Part shown: piece by piece, positions 19,136-29,764 of the stretch
Layout: each line of letters starts with the position of its first letter
Numbering within the stretch: the first letter of the stretch is position 1
Assembly: GCA_964017125.1 (NCBI GenBank)
Contig: OZ024916.1
Location: forward strand, 3,165,757 to 3,229,756
DNA length: 64,000 bases
Direction: 5' to 3'
From: Flabesymbios commensalis
Lineage: Eukaryota; Annelida; Polychaeta; Terebellida; Flabelligeridae
Program-made: the position numbers and the translations under genes
Notes under the pieces: generated by a model
What the model saw: the letters and a program-made list of their open reading frames with translations, nothing else
Told to the model about the DNA's origin: nothing
The model's database searches: none

Positions 19136-19371
19136 AGTGCTGGTGGGAGTCAAAGGGTTTGAACAGCATTCCCTGGAATAATACGTCCTTTCTGTTGGGG
19201 CTTGTTGTGCCCAAGTTGACGCTGCGGCGGCAAACAAAGACAACAATGAGGCGGCAAAAAGAACTTGAGTTGCGCTTTGTCTCGCTGCTTTTCTTAGGCT
19301 TTGTGCCCCGGACAGAAAGACTTGATTCAGATTCTGTGGAGATCCAGTGAACACGCGACGCTGATCCAATG

Positions 19372-19436
19372 TTGTTTCAATGTTGGGCCAGCGTCTGCGA
19401 TGCTGGCCCAACATCTAAACAACATCGGCGACAGAC
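19372..19436. mobile_element. Family E palindromic element
   Basis: GTTGTTTCAATGTTGGGCCA / TGGCCCAACATCTAAACAAC closes on TGC at 19396-19398 (other strand GCA). Confidence 0.85.
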
Positions 19437-19567
19437 TGAGTTGCTCACACCTCGCCCAAGACAATACGGAGTCACAGGGACGAATTCACCATGCCCATGT
19501 CACTCTTCAGGGCGAGTTAATGTGTTTGCCATGGCGAGAATTAGCTATATCTAGGTGAGGAGCTGTG

Positions 19568-19828
19568 ATAAATATTGCTTTACGTCGCTTTCTGCAAATC
19601 ATGGCAATATCGCGACAGGAAGAAACCCTACTCTTATTGAATTACTTCAGGGGTTCCTTGTAGTGCAGAGTACCACCAATAGCGCTGCACTCTCCATAAC
19701 TTTGAATAGTTTGGCGCACTGTATATTCACAACCTCGATGACAAACATCCGTCACGGCCGGGCTTCGAACCAGATATCTCTGAGTTTCGGGCCACAAACG
19801 GACCGAATGAGCCATCGTGGCTGGCCAT
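19568..19828 (-). mobile_element. SINE-2, minus strand
   Basis: AAATATTGCTTTACGTCGCT, ATCGCGACAGGAAGAAACCC, CATAACTTTGAATAGTTTGG and TGACAAACATCCGTCACGGC to GCCATCGTGGCTGGCC cover nearly the whole element including the degenerate head. Confidence 0.82.
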
Positions 19829-19884
19829 CTAGGCCTGAAAACACCTAACACCAGATATACAAAATAAACCCTCTTAACGCAAAG

Positions 19885-20075
19885 ATTGACTTTAGACTGA
19901 CGTCCCCGCACTGAAAGAGTAAACTATTTATAATGGCCGTAGACCCCTAACATAGGTATTCAAAGGAAGCGGAAAGAGGTAACTCAGATATTTATGATGA
20001 TTTCAAATTGAAAAAAAGACCTTGGACTCTTGGTCTATATAGCAATATTTCAGCGTTTTAATTGTTTATATATAG
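19885..20075 (+). mobile_element. Family B MITE, hairpin mostly lost
   Basis: GACGTCCCCGCACTGAAAGA precedes GGCCGTAGACCCCTAACATA, AAGCGGAAAGAGGTAACTCA and TATTTATGATGATTTCAAAT, to CAATATTTCAGCG. Confidence 0.75.
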
Positions 20076-20165
20076 GAATAAATTGTGTTAATCTTGATTT
20101 ATACATCGATAGATCCAATGCTTGATAAAAACCTCTATTTCACGGTCAGAATATTTAATCCACTG

Positions 20166-20365
20166 TATATACTGCCCTCCAGAAACAGGATTTGAAATTC
20201 GAGCCGTGGAGGTCTGCGGCCGAGCACACTACCTGTCGGTCACGTAGGCTCCCCACAATACTGAATCTTTACGATTGAGCGAGGGAGAAACTTTAGTCTT
20301 TTTTTGAAGCCAGAACACCAAAGTGGGAGTAGGAGTGACTTTCCAAGCAGACAGCTTTAACAACT
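20166..20365 (-). mobile_element. SINE-1b fragment, minus strand
   Basis: TACTGCCCTCCAGAAACAGG, GGTCTGCGGCCGAGCACACT, GTCACGTAGGCTCCCCACAA and GACTTTCCAAGCAGACAGCT match. The tail is lost and it runs directly into family B. Confidence 0.75.
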
Positions 20366-20600
20366 ACAGCGCGGGGATCGACTTTAGTCGTTAGAATCTG
20401 ACGTCAGATACTGACGACTAAAGTCGATCCCCGCGCTGTAAGGGTAAAAATATTTCCAATGGCCGTAGACCCATAATATAGGTATTCAAATGAAGCGGAA
20501 AGAGCTAACTAACACATTTATGATGATTTCAAAGTAAAAAAAAACATTTGATCTATATGGTTAATACAACAAATATTTCAGCGCTTTAAAGGTTAACCCT
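20366..20600 (+). mobile_element. Family B MITE
   Basis: The hairpin CAGCGCGGGGATCGACTTTA / TAAAGTCGATCCCCGCGCTG at 20368-20444 is followed by the full body to CAGCGCTTTAAAGGTTAACC. Confidence 0.88.
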
Positions 20601-20830
20601 TAAAGTGCGGAGATCTACTTTAGTCGTCTGAACCTGACGTCTGTAGACGTCTAAAGTCGATCCACGCATTGTAAATGTAGGCCTACAACTATTTATATTG
20701 GCCGTAGGCCCATAACATAGGCATTCAAATGAATCGGAAACTAAGACAGCTATAATGATTTAGAATTTAAAAAAAACCTTCGGCCTCCAAGATTCCCCTA
20801 GAAATATTTCAGCGATTCAAGGGCTAAGCC
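20597..20830 (+). mobile_element. Family B MITE, tandem to the previous copy
   Basis: It shares the junction GGTTAACCCTTAAAGTGCGG with its neighbour. The hairpin (ACGTCTGTAGACGTCTAAAG) is asymmetric. It ends TTTCAGCGATTCAAGGGCTAA. Confidence 0.82.
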
Positions 20831-20847
20831 TGGGACACAAAGGTTCG

Positions 20848-20974
20848 TATTCTGTAAAACGCAGTGACGTCACTCGGTGAAAACAAGGTTATATAAGAAC
20901 CCTCTCCCATACTTCATTGTATTAGCCAGCTCGGTGAAAACAAAGGAGGTCGAGGTCATTGAGTTTTACAGAAT
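20848..20974. mobile_element. Family L MITE with CRE and TATA-like sequence
   Basis: ATTCTGTAAAACGCAGTGAC and GTCATTGAGTTTTACAGAAT are terminal inverted repeats. It carries TGACGTCA (20865-20872) and AAGGTTATATAAGAACCC. Confidence 0.7.
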
Positions 20975-21259
20975 AACCAATAGGCCTGTACGAATTTTCA
21001 GCTCCTACCATTTTTCGCCTTTGTAAGCATTCGTGCGGCGTCACTGAGCTCGCTGAGTTTCAGAGAAAATACTTGCGAAGTTGTAATGTAATCGTTTAAT
21101 TCGTAGCCTATGTGGTAACACTTTACTGTCGTTCACGAGCCCCTTACGTACACCTGGAGGCCCTGGTACGAGTGGCGTACCGATCTCTGCTCATACATGT
21201 ACGTAGTTCTTAGAGGTACGTCAACCCTACGGCTAGTGGTTGAGGTGTTCGTATGCCCA
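20975..21259. other. Spacer before the minisatellite
   Basis: Balanced composition, no known repeat. GTCACTGAGCTCGCTGAGTT is a weak relative of the L end. Confidence 0.35.
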
Positions 21260-21715
21260 TGAAGGGTGAAATACAGATGTCATACGGATGACATAGAGAT
21301 CACATACGTATAGCATACGGATGGTATACGGATAACATATATATGTCATACAGTTGATATACGGATGCCATACAGATGACATACGAATAAAAGACAGATG
21401 TTATACAGTTGACATCCAGATGACGCACGGATGACATACAGATGACACACAGATGACATACAGTTAACATACAGATGACACACGGATTACATACGAATGA
21501 CACACAGATGACATACAGATGAAATAAACAGATGGCATACAGATGACACACAGATGACACACAGATGACATACAGATGAAATAAACAGATGGCATACAGA
21601 TGACACACAGATGACACACAGATGACATACAGATGAAATAAACAGATGGCATACAGATGACATACAGATGGCATACAGATGGCGTACAGATGGCGTACGG
21701 ATGACATATGGGGAA
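21260..21715. repeat. 11-bp minisatellite, left block
   Basis: Variants of ACATACAGATG, with GATGAAATAAACAGATGGC interruptions at 21507, 21567 and 21628 giving a higher-order unit of about 60 bp. Minus-strand MSSVCHLYVIC-type readings are artefacts of the period. Confidence 0.9.
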
Positions 21716-21860
21716 TATATCTATAACATACAATTAATCAATGTTGGTTTCATTTTGGGCCAACGTCAAAGACAATGGGCCAATATTAAGCCATAATTTG
21801 TTCAATGTCTCATGTCTCACGATATATTGAAACAATGTTGGTTTGATGTTTGGCTAAGAT
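21716..21860. mobile_element. Family E copies cut by the minisatellite
   Basis: CAATGTTGGTTTCATTTTGG to GTTTGATGTTTGGCTAAGAT is the same segment as 23560-23690. Here the second palindrome stops in its left arm, where the repeat array resumes. Confidence 0.8.
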
Positions 21861-23535
21861 GGGCAGATGGTATACAGATGACATACGGATAACATACAGA
21901 TGACATACAGTTGACATACAGATGATATACAGATGACATACAGATGACATACAGATGACATACAGATGACATACAGATGACATACAGATGACATATGGAT
22001 GACATAAGGATGACATACAGATGACATACAGATGTCATACAGATGACATACAGATGACATACGGATAACATACAGATGACATAAGGATAACATACAGATG
22101 ACATAAGGATGACATACAGATGACACACAGATGACATACAGATGCCATACAGATAACATACCGATGACATACAGATGACATAAGGATGACATACAGATGA
22201 CATACAGATGACATACGGATAACATACAGATGACATACAGATGACATAAGGATGACATACAGATGACATACAGATGACATACAGATGACATACAGATGAC
22301 ATACGGATAACATACAGATGACATACAGATGACATAAGGATGACATACAGATGACATACAGATGTCATACAGATGACATACAGATGACATACGGATAACA
22401 TACAGATGACATAAGGATAACATACAGATGACATAAGGATGACATACAGATGACATACAGATGACATACAGATAACATACAGATGACATAAGGATGACAT
22501 ACAGATGACATACAGATGACATACAGATGACATACAGATGGCATATAGTTGACATACGGATGACATACAGATGAATACGGATGACATACAGCAGACATAC
22601 AGACGCCATACGAATGACATACAGATGACACACAGATGACGTACAGATGACATACAGATGACATACGGATGACATACGGATGACATACAGATGACATACA
22701 GATGACACTCAGACGACACACAGATGACATACAGATGACATACAGATGACATACAGATGACATACAGGTGACATACAGATGGCATACAGATGACATACAG
22801 ATGACATACAGATGACATACGGATGACATACAGATGACATACAGATGACATACGGATAACATACAGATGAAATACGGATGACATACAGATGACACACAGA
22901 TGACATACAGATGACATACAGATGACATACAGATGACATACGGATAACATACAGATGAAATACGGATGACATACAGATGACACACAGATGACATACATAT
23001 GACATACAGATGAAATACGGATGACATACAAATGGCATACAGATGACATACATATGACATACAGATGACATATGGATAACATACAGATGACATACGGATG
23101 ACATACAGATGACATACGGATGACATACAAATGACATAAGGATGACTTACAGATGACATACGGATGACATACAGATGACATACAGATGACATACAGATGA
23201 CATACAGATGACATACAGATGACATACAGATGACATACGGATGACATACAGATGACATACAGATGACATGCAGAAGACACACAAATGGCATACAGATGGC
23301 ATACGGATGACACACAGATGACATACGGATGACATACAGATGACACAAGGATGATATACAGATGTCATACGGATGACAAACAGATGATATACAGATGTCA
23401 TACGGATGACAAACAGATGTTATATGGATGACATGCGAATGACATACAGATGTCATACGGAAGACATACAGATGAAAAAAACAGATGACATACAGATGAC
23501 ATACAGATGGCATACAGATGGCGTACGGATGACAT
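21861..23535. repeat. 11-bp minisatellite, main block (about 150 units)
   Basis: Long runs of ACATACAGATG with ACATACGGATG, ACATAAGGATG and ACACACAGATG variants in higher-order patterns, e.g. AACATACAGATGACATAAGG recurring. The 11-codon reading on the minus strand stays open for over 500 codons without any non-repeat domain, so it is not treated as a gene. Confidence 0.95.
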
Positions 23536-23559
23536 ATGAGGAATATATCTTTTACATAC

Positions 23560-23725
23560 ATTAAATCAATGTTGGTTTCATTTTGAGCCAACGTCAAAGA
23601 CAGTGGGCCAATATTAAGCCATAATTTGTTCAATGTCTCATGTCTCACGATATATTGAAACAATGTTGGTTTGATGTTTGGCTAGTGCCGCATACGATGG
23701 CCCAACATCAGACCAACATCGTTAC
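23560..23725. mobile_element. Two family E palindromes
   Basis: ATCAATGTTGGTTTCATTTT...AAGCCATAATTTGTTCAATG is one and GAAACAATGTTGGTTTGATG...CAACATCAGACCAACATCGT the other. The first is duplicated at 21740. Confidence 0.82.
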
Positions 23726-23785
23726 TCAATTTTACATGTGTAAATAATTCCTGGTACATTATCATTATCTTTCCTATAATTATGT

Positions 23786-23922
23786 CCTTATATGGGGTGA
23801 TTGGCTATCATGTGACCCTCTCAGAGGGTCACATGATAGCCAATCACCCCATATATGGGGGTGATTGGCTATCATGTGACCTTTTTAGAGGGTCACATGA
23901 TAGCCAATCACCCCATATAAGG
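23786..23922. repeat. Four-arm palindrome (X-X'-X-X')
   Basis: X is GGGGTGATTGGCTATCATGT, GACCCTCT. X' is its exact inverse. The four arms alternate with CATATATG at the centre, and the whole 137 bp also pairs end to end (CCTTATATGGGG / CCCCATATAAGG). Near-identity of the arms implies a young or actively corrected structure. Confidence 0.95.
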
Positions 23923-23999
23923 AAACACTTGTGCCCCATCTTGTGGCAACTTTGATTTATTTGTCACAAGTTCATTCATACTAAATAAGGGGTGATAGA

Positions 24000-24122
24000 T
24001 CACCTTTAATGCTTGCTTATGTATTGATTGACTCAGGTCTATTTTTCCACTATGTGCCAGAACTGTGCATGTTAGTAGGCCTACTCAGTGACAAATAAAT
24101 ACATGTTGAATTGAATTAGAAT
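24000..24122 (+). mobile_element. Probable LINE 3' tail 1
   Basis: Ends in GACAAATAAATACATGTTGA, ATTGAATT, a tail form typical of CR1-like LINEs. No coding part remains. Confidence 0.45.
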
Positions 24123-24184
24123 AATTGTGAGGGACTGGTGGGAAATCATATAATATTATTACTGATGTATCTTGTATAACATGT

Positions 24185-24397
24185 ATGGGGTGGGATCTAC
24201 TTGTAAAGGCTTCACTGAAGCCTGTCTAGCATCTCATCCAGGTGATCTATGTTTATTCGTTTAATATTTTATGGTTATTGCATTGTCTTTATCACATTGT
24301 TTATTACGTACATATATCACACAAATATTTCATGTACTTAACTTGTTTATTGCATGTATATGTATATTGTCACCAGATAAATTGAATTGAATTCGAT
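24185..24397 (+). mobile_element. Probable LINE 3' tail 2
   Basis: GGGGTGGGATCTACTTGTAA, AGGCTTCACTGAAGCCTG, a T-rich stretch, and an end CCAGATAAATTGAATTGAAT. The GAATTGAATT ending resembles the preceding tail. Confidence 0.5.
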
Positions 24398-25419
24398 TAT
24401 TTTCAAACTTACCTGTCCGCTTTCACGATGTGCTGTTACTGGAGATTCTATGCACTTCACACTATGCTGCCAGTTGGTGATCTCATATTTATAGACATGC
24501 CCAGCTAATCCAAAAATCAAGGTAATCCAACACACGGAAATATTCCATAATACTGAAAGCTGGTATTCCATATACTGTTATTCCACAATCAACAGACCTT
24601 TGATTTCATTTCCGGTTAGCTTTCTGACTCCTTATATTTTCTCTCGTGTAGATTGTATTTTTCATTTCATCCACGTCATCGTTTCATCTTCTTACTTTAT
24701 TTCAATAAGTAGTACCCTCTGGGATCTACCTTCACCTCCAACTGCTATTTCCATTGCTGCTTTTGCACAGCGAGTGCTCCAGTATGTACATTTATGTATG
24801 GTCAATTAAATGCACAAGGACGATTTGGTATCAAATTACTGACAAAGCAATTAGCTTTCACACTATACACCTGTAGAATTTGGTGCCAAGTTGTATGTAG
24901 ATTATTCACTTCTGTGTTGAGCATTTAATCATTTTCACAGCATGGTAATAATATAGATACGTAATAATGATATACATGGGTCGTTGACGAATGCGATAAG
25001 AACTATGTTACCATCTGCCCGGAGACGTCCACAAACTTGTATCCTTTTGTAAAATCAGATTTGGTGCGGTACTATTCAATACGTATATCCATTGTGTACA
25101 TTTATTTTTGTACAGAACTTAGCTCTTTTTTCCACTGCATCACTCGTAGACACTTTAACTTAATTTTAATTTATTTGAATCTGGCAATGCTGACGCAGTT
25201 GCAAGCTTCAAATAAAATAAACCAGACATGGATAATTTAGGAAAAATGGCTTTATAAAAGCTGAGAAATACACTTGCATGTTTAATAAATTCTAGCAAAT
25301 GCTTTTGTTGTAACAATAATATTTTGGAAAAATTTAAAGCCGTCGTTCCCTTTACCGTGACTAAGTGCACACCAGGCATATAATATTCTACACAAGTAGC
25401 TGGTGAGCACAAGTACACA
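24398..25419. other. No gene recognised
   Basis: Low-repeat DNA with short frames only (longest 93 codons, minus strand 25155-25436, without recognisable domain). Splice signals were not convincing. Confidence 0.35.
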
Positions 25420-25426
25420 CATATTG

Positions 25427-25790
25427 ATGATGTCACTGAAGATCACAAGTAAACACATATTGATGACGTCACTTTAGATCCCAACTGAACACATATTGAT
25501 GACGTCACTGAAGAGGACACGTAATCACAAAGTGATGACGTCATTTAACAGTGCAAGTAATCACAGGGCGATGAGGTAACTTCATAGCGGTAAATATGAA
25601 CTGATGACGTCACTTTATTACACAAGTAAACACAGTGTGATGACGTCACTTGACATCACAAGTAAACACAAACTTATAATATAGTTTGGGATGACAAAAA
25701 CACAAATGACGTCACTAAAAATCACATGTAGGCGCAAAATGATGACGTCACTTAAGACCACAAGTAATCACAAACTGATGACGTATCGGC
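25427..25790. repeat. 36-bp tandem repeat bearing seven CRE octamers
   Basis: The unit is about GATGACGTCACTTAAGATCA, CAAGTAAACACATATT. Exact TGACGTCA occurs at 25464, 25500, 25536, 25605, 25641, 25707 and 25743, with near matches at 25430, 25572 and 25779. The octamer is the known CREB/ATF site. The spacers drift more than the octamers. Function is inferred only. Confidence 0.85.
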
Positions 25791-25986
25791 ATAACAAAAT
25801 TATCGGCAACTGTATGGAATATTGTGGTACCTTGGAATCAGCATCATACAGTACGTCGTCCGTGCAAGCTCTCGTACATGGCTCCATGTACATCGTAGTG
25901 TACTTCTATTGCTTAGGTTGTAGGCGATATTCCATTGATGTGATGAGTTTTCCTGTCAGTATCTCCAGGTGTGTGTGTTGTTGATC

Positions 25987-26030
25987 TAGGTCAGGTCAGG
26001 CCAGGTCAGGTCAGATCAGGTCAGATCTGG
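25987..26030. repeat. AGGTC pentamer run
   Basis: CTAGGTCAGGTCAGGCCAGG, TCAGGTCAGATCAGGTCAG. It contains nuclear-receptor half-site letters (AGGTCA), probably by chance of the period. Confidence 0.7.
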
Positions 26031-26325
26031 TAAGGACACAGGATGACATTAAGCAGGGCACCAAGCTTGCTAACTAGTATTGCCTTAATGTTAAAATATG
26101 TTGACCAATCAGAATGCCTGTGAAATTCTCAGACGTACAGAGAAACTTTTCATAGCAGCACATAAGGGGCAATTTTTTAAAAATTGTTTTAAATATAAAA
26201 TAACATTAATTTTGATAGCATCATGACAATGTTATTATTAAAAACTATCATTGTTTCTTGTAATACATGTATTAGAAAAAAAACACTATTTTAAATTCAA
26301 ATGCGGGGGATGCCGACTCAAAATT

Positions 26326-26395
26326 GCTTCACCGCCTACGACGCTGGCCCAACATTGCACCGACATTGGCTTGTGGTCCCCTGTTTGTTGGAATA
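26326..26395. mobile_element. Family E half element
   Basis: CCGCCTACGACGCTGGCCCA, ACATTGCACCGACATTGGCT is a right arm. The left arm is replaced by unrelated sequence. Confidence 0.6.
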
Positions 26396-26519
26396 TGATG
26401 CTACTAGATCACCTGCTTACCATTACCATGTGACCGTAAGACATTACAATGGTCACAATGCAATGTGAAAGCCTTGATAAGAAAACTGAACTGCTGCTTT
26501 ATTGTGCGACCGTGAGTCA

Positions 26520-26840
26520 TTAAGTCAAGGAGAAATTTGATAGATTCGTAGATCCAAATGTACGAGGCGCGCAGCGCCGAGTATATTCGGATCTACGAAT
26601 CTATCGTAGTTTCTTTCTTCTACTTTAAATACACGAAATAGGTACATGTCAAAATGTGATATAGGAAAAATTTAGAAGAAGAATATTTAGCATGGTAAAC
26701 AATAAAACATTAGGCTAGTCATGCAGTTATGCAGTGTCGTGGTTAAACCTGTATATTGTGTCCGATCTGAAATAACACTATATTCGTAGATCCAAATCTA
26801 CTGTTTTAACAATAGACTGACGTCACGGTGTATTTTGATA
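26520..26840 (+). mobile_element. Family C element, full length
   Basis: TTAAGTCAAGGAGAAATTTG begins it. The hairpin GATTCGTAGATCCAAATG...CATATTCGGATCTACGAATC-type arms loop on GCA at 26571-26573. The body is as in 8558-8876. The end has AGATCCAAATCTACTGTTTT and TGACGTCA at 26818-26825. Confidence 0.87.
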
Positions 26841-27323
26841 CTGGTTTATTCGCATTTCTCAGCACGAATTACTAGATTATAAAAGACCTATTAACCACTG
26901 TAAACAAAAGCATTTCTTTGTGCCATTCACGGGCCATCTCGGCTTAAAAAGGCCTTAGGTAAGCTTTGTTAGTGACACAATGACCACAATCTATACTAAA
27001 AACGTCTAATTAAATATTATTTGAGAGTATGTTTTATCTCAACAAAAGCAAAATTCAATACCATGCATATATCAGCTTATTGGTAATTTACTGAATATGG
27101 CTCTGTCATACCACTTAACATGATCTTATCACTATATACGATATCAGGTATATTTTCATGTGATTTTACCAAACTAAGCGTCTGTTATGTACACGTACAA
27201 AAATAGCGATGACAAATAAGTCAGTAAAGACTTTTATTTATGGTAACAAAACATTTTTCATTTTCACAAAGCATACCTAACTTTAATTTCTTCATGGAAT
27301 AATTGTTCAACTCTGTGTTGGGT
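26841..27323. other. No feature recognised
   Basis: AT-rich unique-looking DNA. Confidence 0.35.
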
Positions 27324-27336
27324 TGAACTGTTTGTT

Positions 27337-27649
27337 GGGCGGGGGCCCTAGGGTAGTGGTTAGCACCGCTGCCTTTCACGCCAGAGTCCGGGGTTCGGTT
27401 CCCGGTCTCGGCGGTTTGAAAGAAACAAAATTGTTTCTTCCCCATCCACGTGTGAAAGTTAGTATTGTGGGGAGCCTCCGTGACCGAGAGGTAGCGTGCT
27501 CGGCCTCAGACCGCCAGGGCTCGAATTTCGAATCCTGTGTCTGGAGGACAGTGTCATCTCAATCATCTCACCATCCTCAGGAGGTTCTCCTGGCCCAGTT
27601 TAGCCTATATGTGCACAAAGGTGGCCTAAAGCCCGATTCATTTCATTTT
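27337..27649 (+). mobile_element. SINE-1a with perfect 13-bp target duplication
   Basis: TGAACTGTTTGTT flanks it exactly (27324-27336 and 27650-27662). Both tRNA-like units are intact, and the sequence is almost identical to the copies at 15486 and 1696, so it is among the youngest insertions here. Confidence 0.95.
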
Positions 27650-27904
27650 TGAACTGTTTGTTTCTATTTTGCAGTTGACGGTGGAATTGCTAACCAAAAA
27701 TGACGAAGAAAGTTTTGTGATTAAAATAAACATTTCCGAAATTGAGTTATATGATAAACTGAAAATATAATGTTGTTATTATTTTCATTAGCATTGTATC
27801 TGATTTTAAACATGCTTCTTTAGCAAACACAATACATTGCTAAGCTGGCACATGCTTAAAACAACAGTAAGTCACGTCTTACGTTTGCTATGTTAAAACC
27901 GTAT

Positions 27905-28025
27905 GTACCCAGCAAACTATGATGTTTCAAAACCAAGACATTTAACTAATGTTGGTTTAAGGTTGGTCCAGCGTACTAGACGATGAGCCAACACTAAACC
28001 AACATTCAACGTCTTGTGTTTGCTG
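27905..28025. mobile_element. Family E, long form
   Basis: ACCCAGCAAACTATGATGTT...ACTAATGTTGGTTTAAGG and CACTAAACCAACATTCAACG, TCTTGTGTTTGCTGAGT. The left outer arm is diverged. It retains the CAGCAAAC ends. Confidence 0.82.
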
Positions 28026-28485
28026 AGTATACTCGGAGCCTAGCAGGACTAGGGTTGATGTATAAAAATATATCACCACCAACCTTCAGCGTAGTCTATC
28101 TGGGAATTCACATGCCATCCGAGTGACGAGAGGCTCGGTAAAGTTCCCAAGAGTTACCATGGACACCTACAACAAGAAAATAAAATAAATAAAATAAGAG
28201 CAGTGCGCAATTTTAGGGGTTTTAAAATAATATTTTTGTCACTTTTGATTTGATACATTGTGCTGTTTTTTGTCGCATTTCCTATTTTTTATTTGTAATT
28301 TATTGTTAACGCCCTTCTTTGTAACTTTCTACCGTGGCGTACACAACATTTCAGAATCGTCACACGCCGCATTCTAGGGTGGCCGCATAGAAGATACATT
28401 TTTTGCAGGTAAAACACTACAACAGATTCAACTGGACATTGTACCTGACCCATTAATGAATGCATTTAATTTTTTGAATTTGCAG
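28026..28485. other. No feature recognised
   Basis: It includes GGCTCGGTAAAGTTCCCAAG and an A-rich stretch at 28165. No gene or repeat. Confidence 0.35.
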
Positions 28486-28575
28486 CTGCGCGAAATATCG
28501 GGCTAAAATTCTTGATTCTGACGTCTACAGACGTCAGATTCTGACGACTAAAGTCGATCCCCGCACTGGAAGGGT
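28486..28575 (+). mobile_element. Family B hairpin fragment
   Basis: GATTCTGACGTCTACAGACG, TCAGATTCTGACGACTAAAG, TCGATCCCCGCACTGGAAGG. Only the hairpin's centre and right arm remain. Confidence 0.75.
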
Positions 28576-28796
28576 TACAGCGCTGACCGCAAATATAGTG
28601 GTTTTCAATTTGTTTTATTAGCCGAACAACACCACTGTTACTGGAATATGAGCTTTAAACATCAAAATTTACGAATGTCTGATTTCAAATTAAACAAATA
28701 TGGGTAATTTTCACTCACATAAAGTTATGGGTCGCTGTAGCGAGATACAACTTTGAGTGGGTGAAAATAAAACTTACCTAATTTAGCGCTTTAAGT
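28576..28796 (+). mobile_element. Family A MITE
   Basis: GCGCTGACCGCAAATATAGT begins it, with ATTAGCCGAACAACACCACT, AACATCAAAATTTACGAATG and the hairpin at 28708-28768. This copy's loop is TGTA, an exception to the GNNA rule. It ends TTAGCGCTTTAAG. Confidence 0.8.
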
Positions 28797-29324
28797 GGCC
28801 ACGATACGCAGCAAATTAATTTAATCTGTCACGTCATCATCGTCATTCATTGGAATTATCCACGATTGAGAGGGTTTGTAAAATAATTGTAGAGCTTCAT
28901 AATGATGGAAGGGGAAAATAGACTGAATCGATAGTTACTCGCATAAATTGTAACTATGACTCGAACCCGTATTCTAAGTTATGGGTTCGAGTTGAAGCTG
29001 TCTTGCAGTGGAGTAATGACATGTATTAATGTATGAGGCCACTTCTGTGCTCATGCAGGTCAAACAGGGCTCTGAGAACCCCTTGCAGATAGTGAGACGA
29101 TTCGCGAGTCACGAGTGGGTAGAAAAGAGACATTTGTTTCTACGAAACCTACTCAGACTGACATAAACCCCATTTTCTTTCACTTCCAACTCGGCACAAG
29201 AACATAATTATGCACGACATTTTAAGTTGTATGGCTTTTCACATCGTACTAAATTCGTATTTGGTGGGGTAGTGAGCTTGCTGCAGCAAAGCTTGGGCTG
29301 TATTTCCATTCCTAGTATTCAGAT
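28797..29324. other. Spacer with a 10-bp inverted ACTCGAACCC motif
   Basis: ACTCGAACCC / GGGTTCGAGT at 28958 and 28983 look like a B box and its inverse, but no tRNA fold was found around them. Confidence 0.35.
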
Positions 29325-29455
29325 AAAAGTGTTTCTTCTCCATGCACTGGTAACGATTCATTATTGTGGGAGCATCCATGACCCGAAAGTTCCATGCTCA
29401 GCCTCATATACTGTGTCTGGAGGTCAGATGATTCATCTCATCATCCGCATGTTCA
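29325..29455 (+). mobile_element. SINE-1 second half, strongly decayed
   Basis: TTTCTTCTCCATGCACTGG, TATTGTGGGAGCATCCATGA and ACTGTGTCTGGAGGTCAGAT match with many changes. Confidence 0.6.
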
Positions 29456-29469
29456 CAAAAATTCTCTAT

Positions 29470-29566
<97 letters not shown>
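29470..29566. repeat. (AATC)n microsatellite
   Basis: About 24 units, followed by a short (ATTC)n run. Confidence 0.97.
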
Positions 29567-29568
<2 letters not shown>

Positions 29569-29764
29569 CATTCATTCATTCATTCCTTCACTCATTCAGT
29601 CGTTCACTAAATATTATACACAAATCATAACTAATGTCCGTTTATTTCCTCGAATTTACCTTTCGAATTGCATCTACATCTACTCTTTTTCCTGCTGTGT
29701 TTACCCTATGATTTCTTGTTCGTCCTCTTAGTATTTCTTTTGTGACTTAATTCCTATGTTTCTC

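Noticed and set aside
21817-23346. A 509-codon minus-strand frame (MSSVCHLYVICMSS...)
   Set aside because: It is entirely the 11-bp minisatellite read in an 11-codon cycle. There is no non-repeat domain, and several overlapping frames are equally open.
25987-26030. Nuclear-receptor response element (AGGTCA repeats)
   Set aside because: It is a pentamer run; half-sites overlap with 5-bp spacing, which no receptor dimer is known to use.
28950-29000. tRNA-like B box at ACTCGAACCC
   Set aside because: Only an inverted 10-bp motif; no acceptor or anticodon stem could be drawn.
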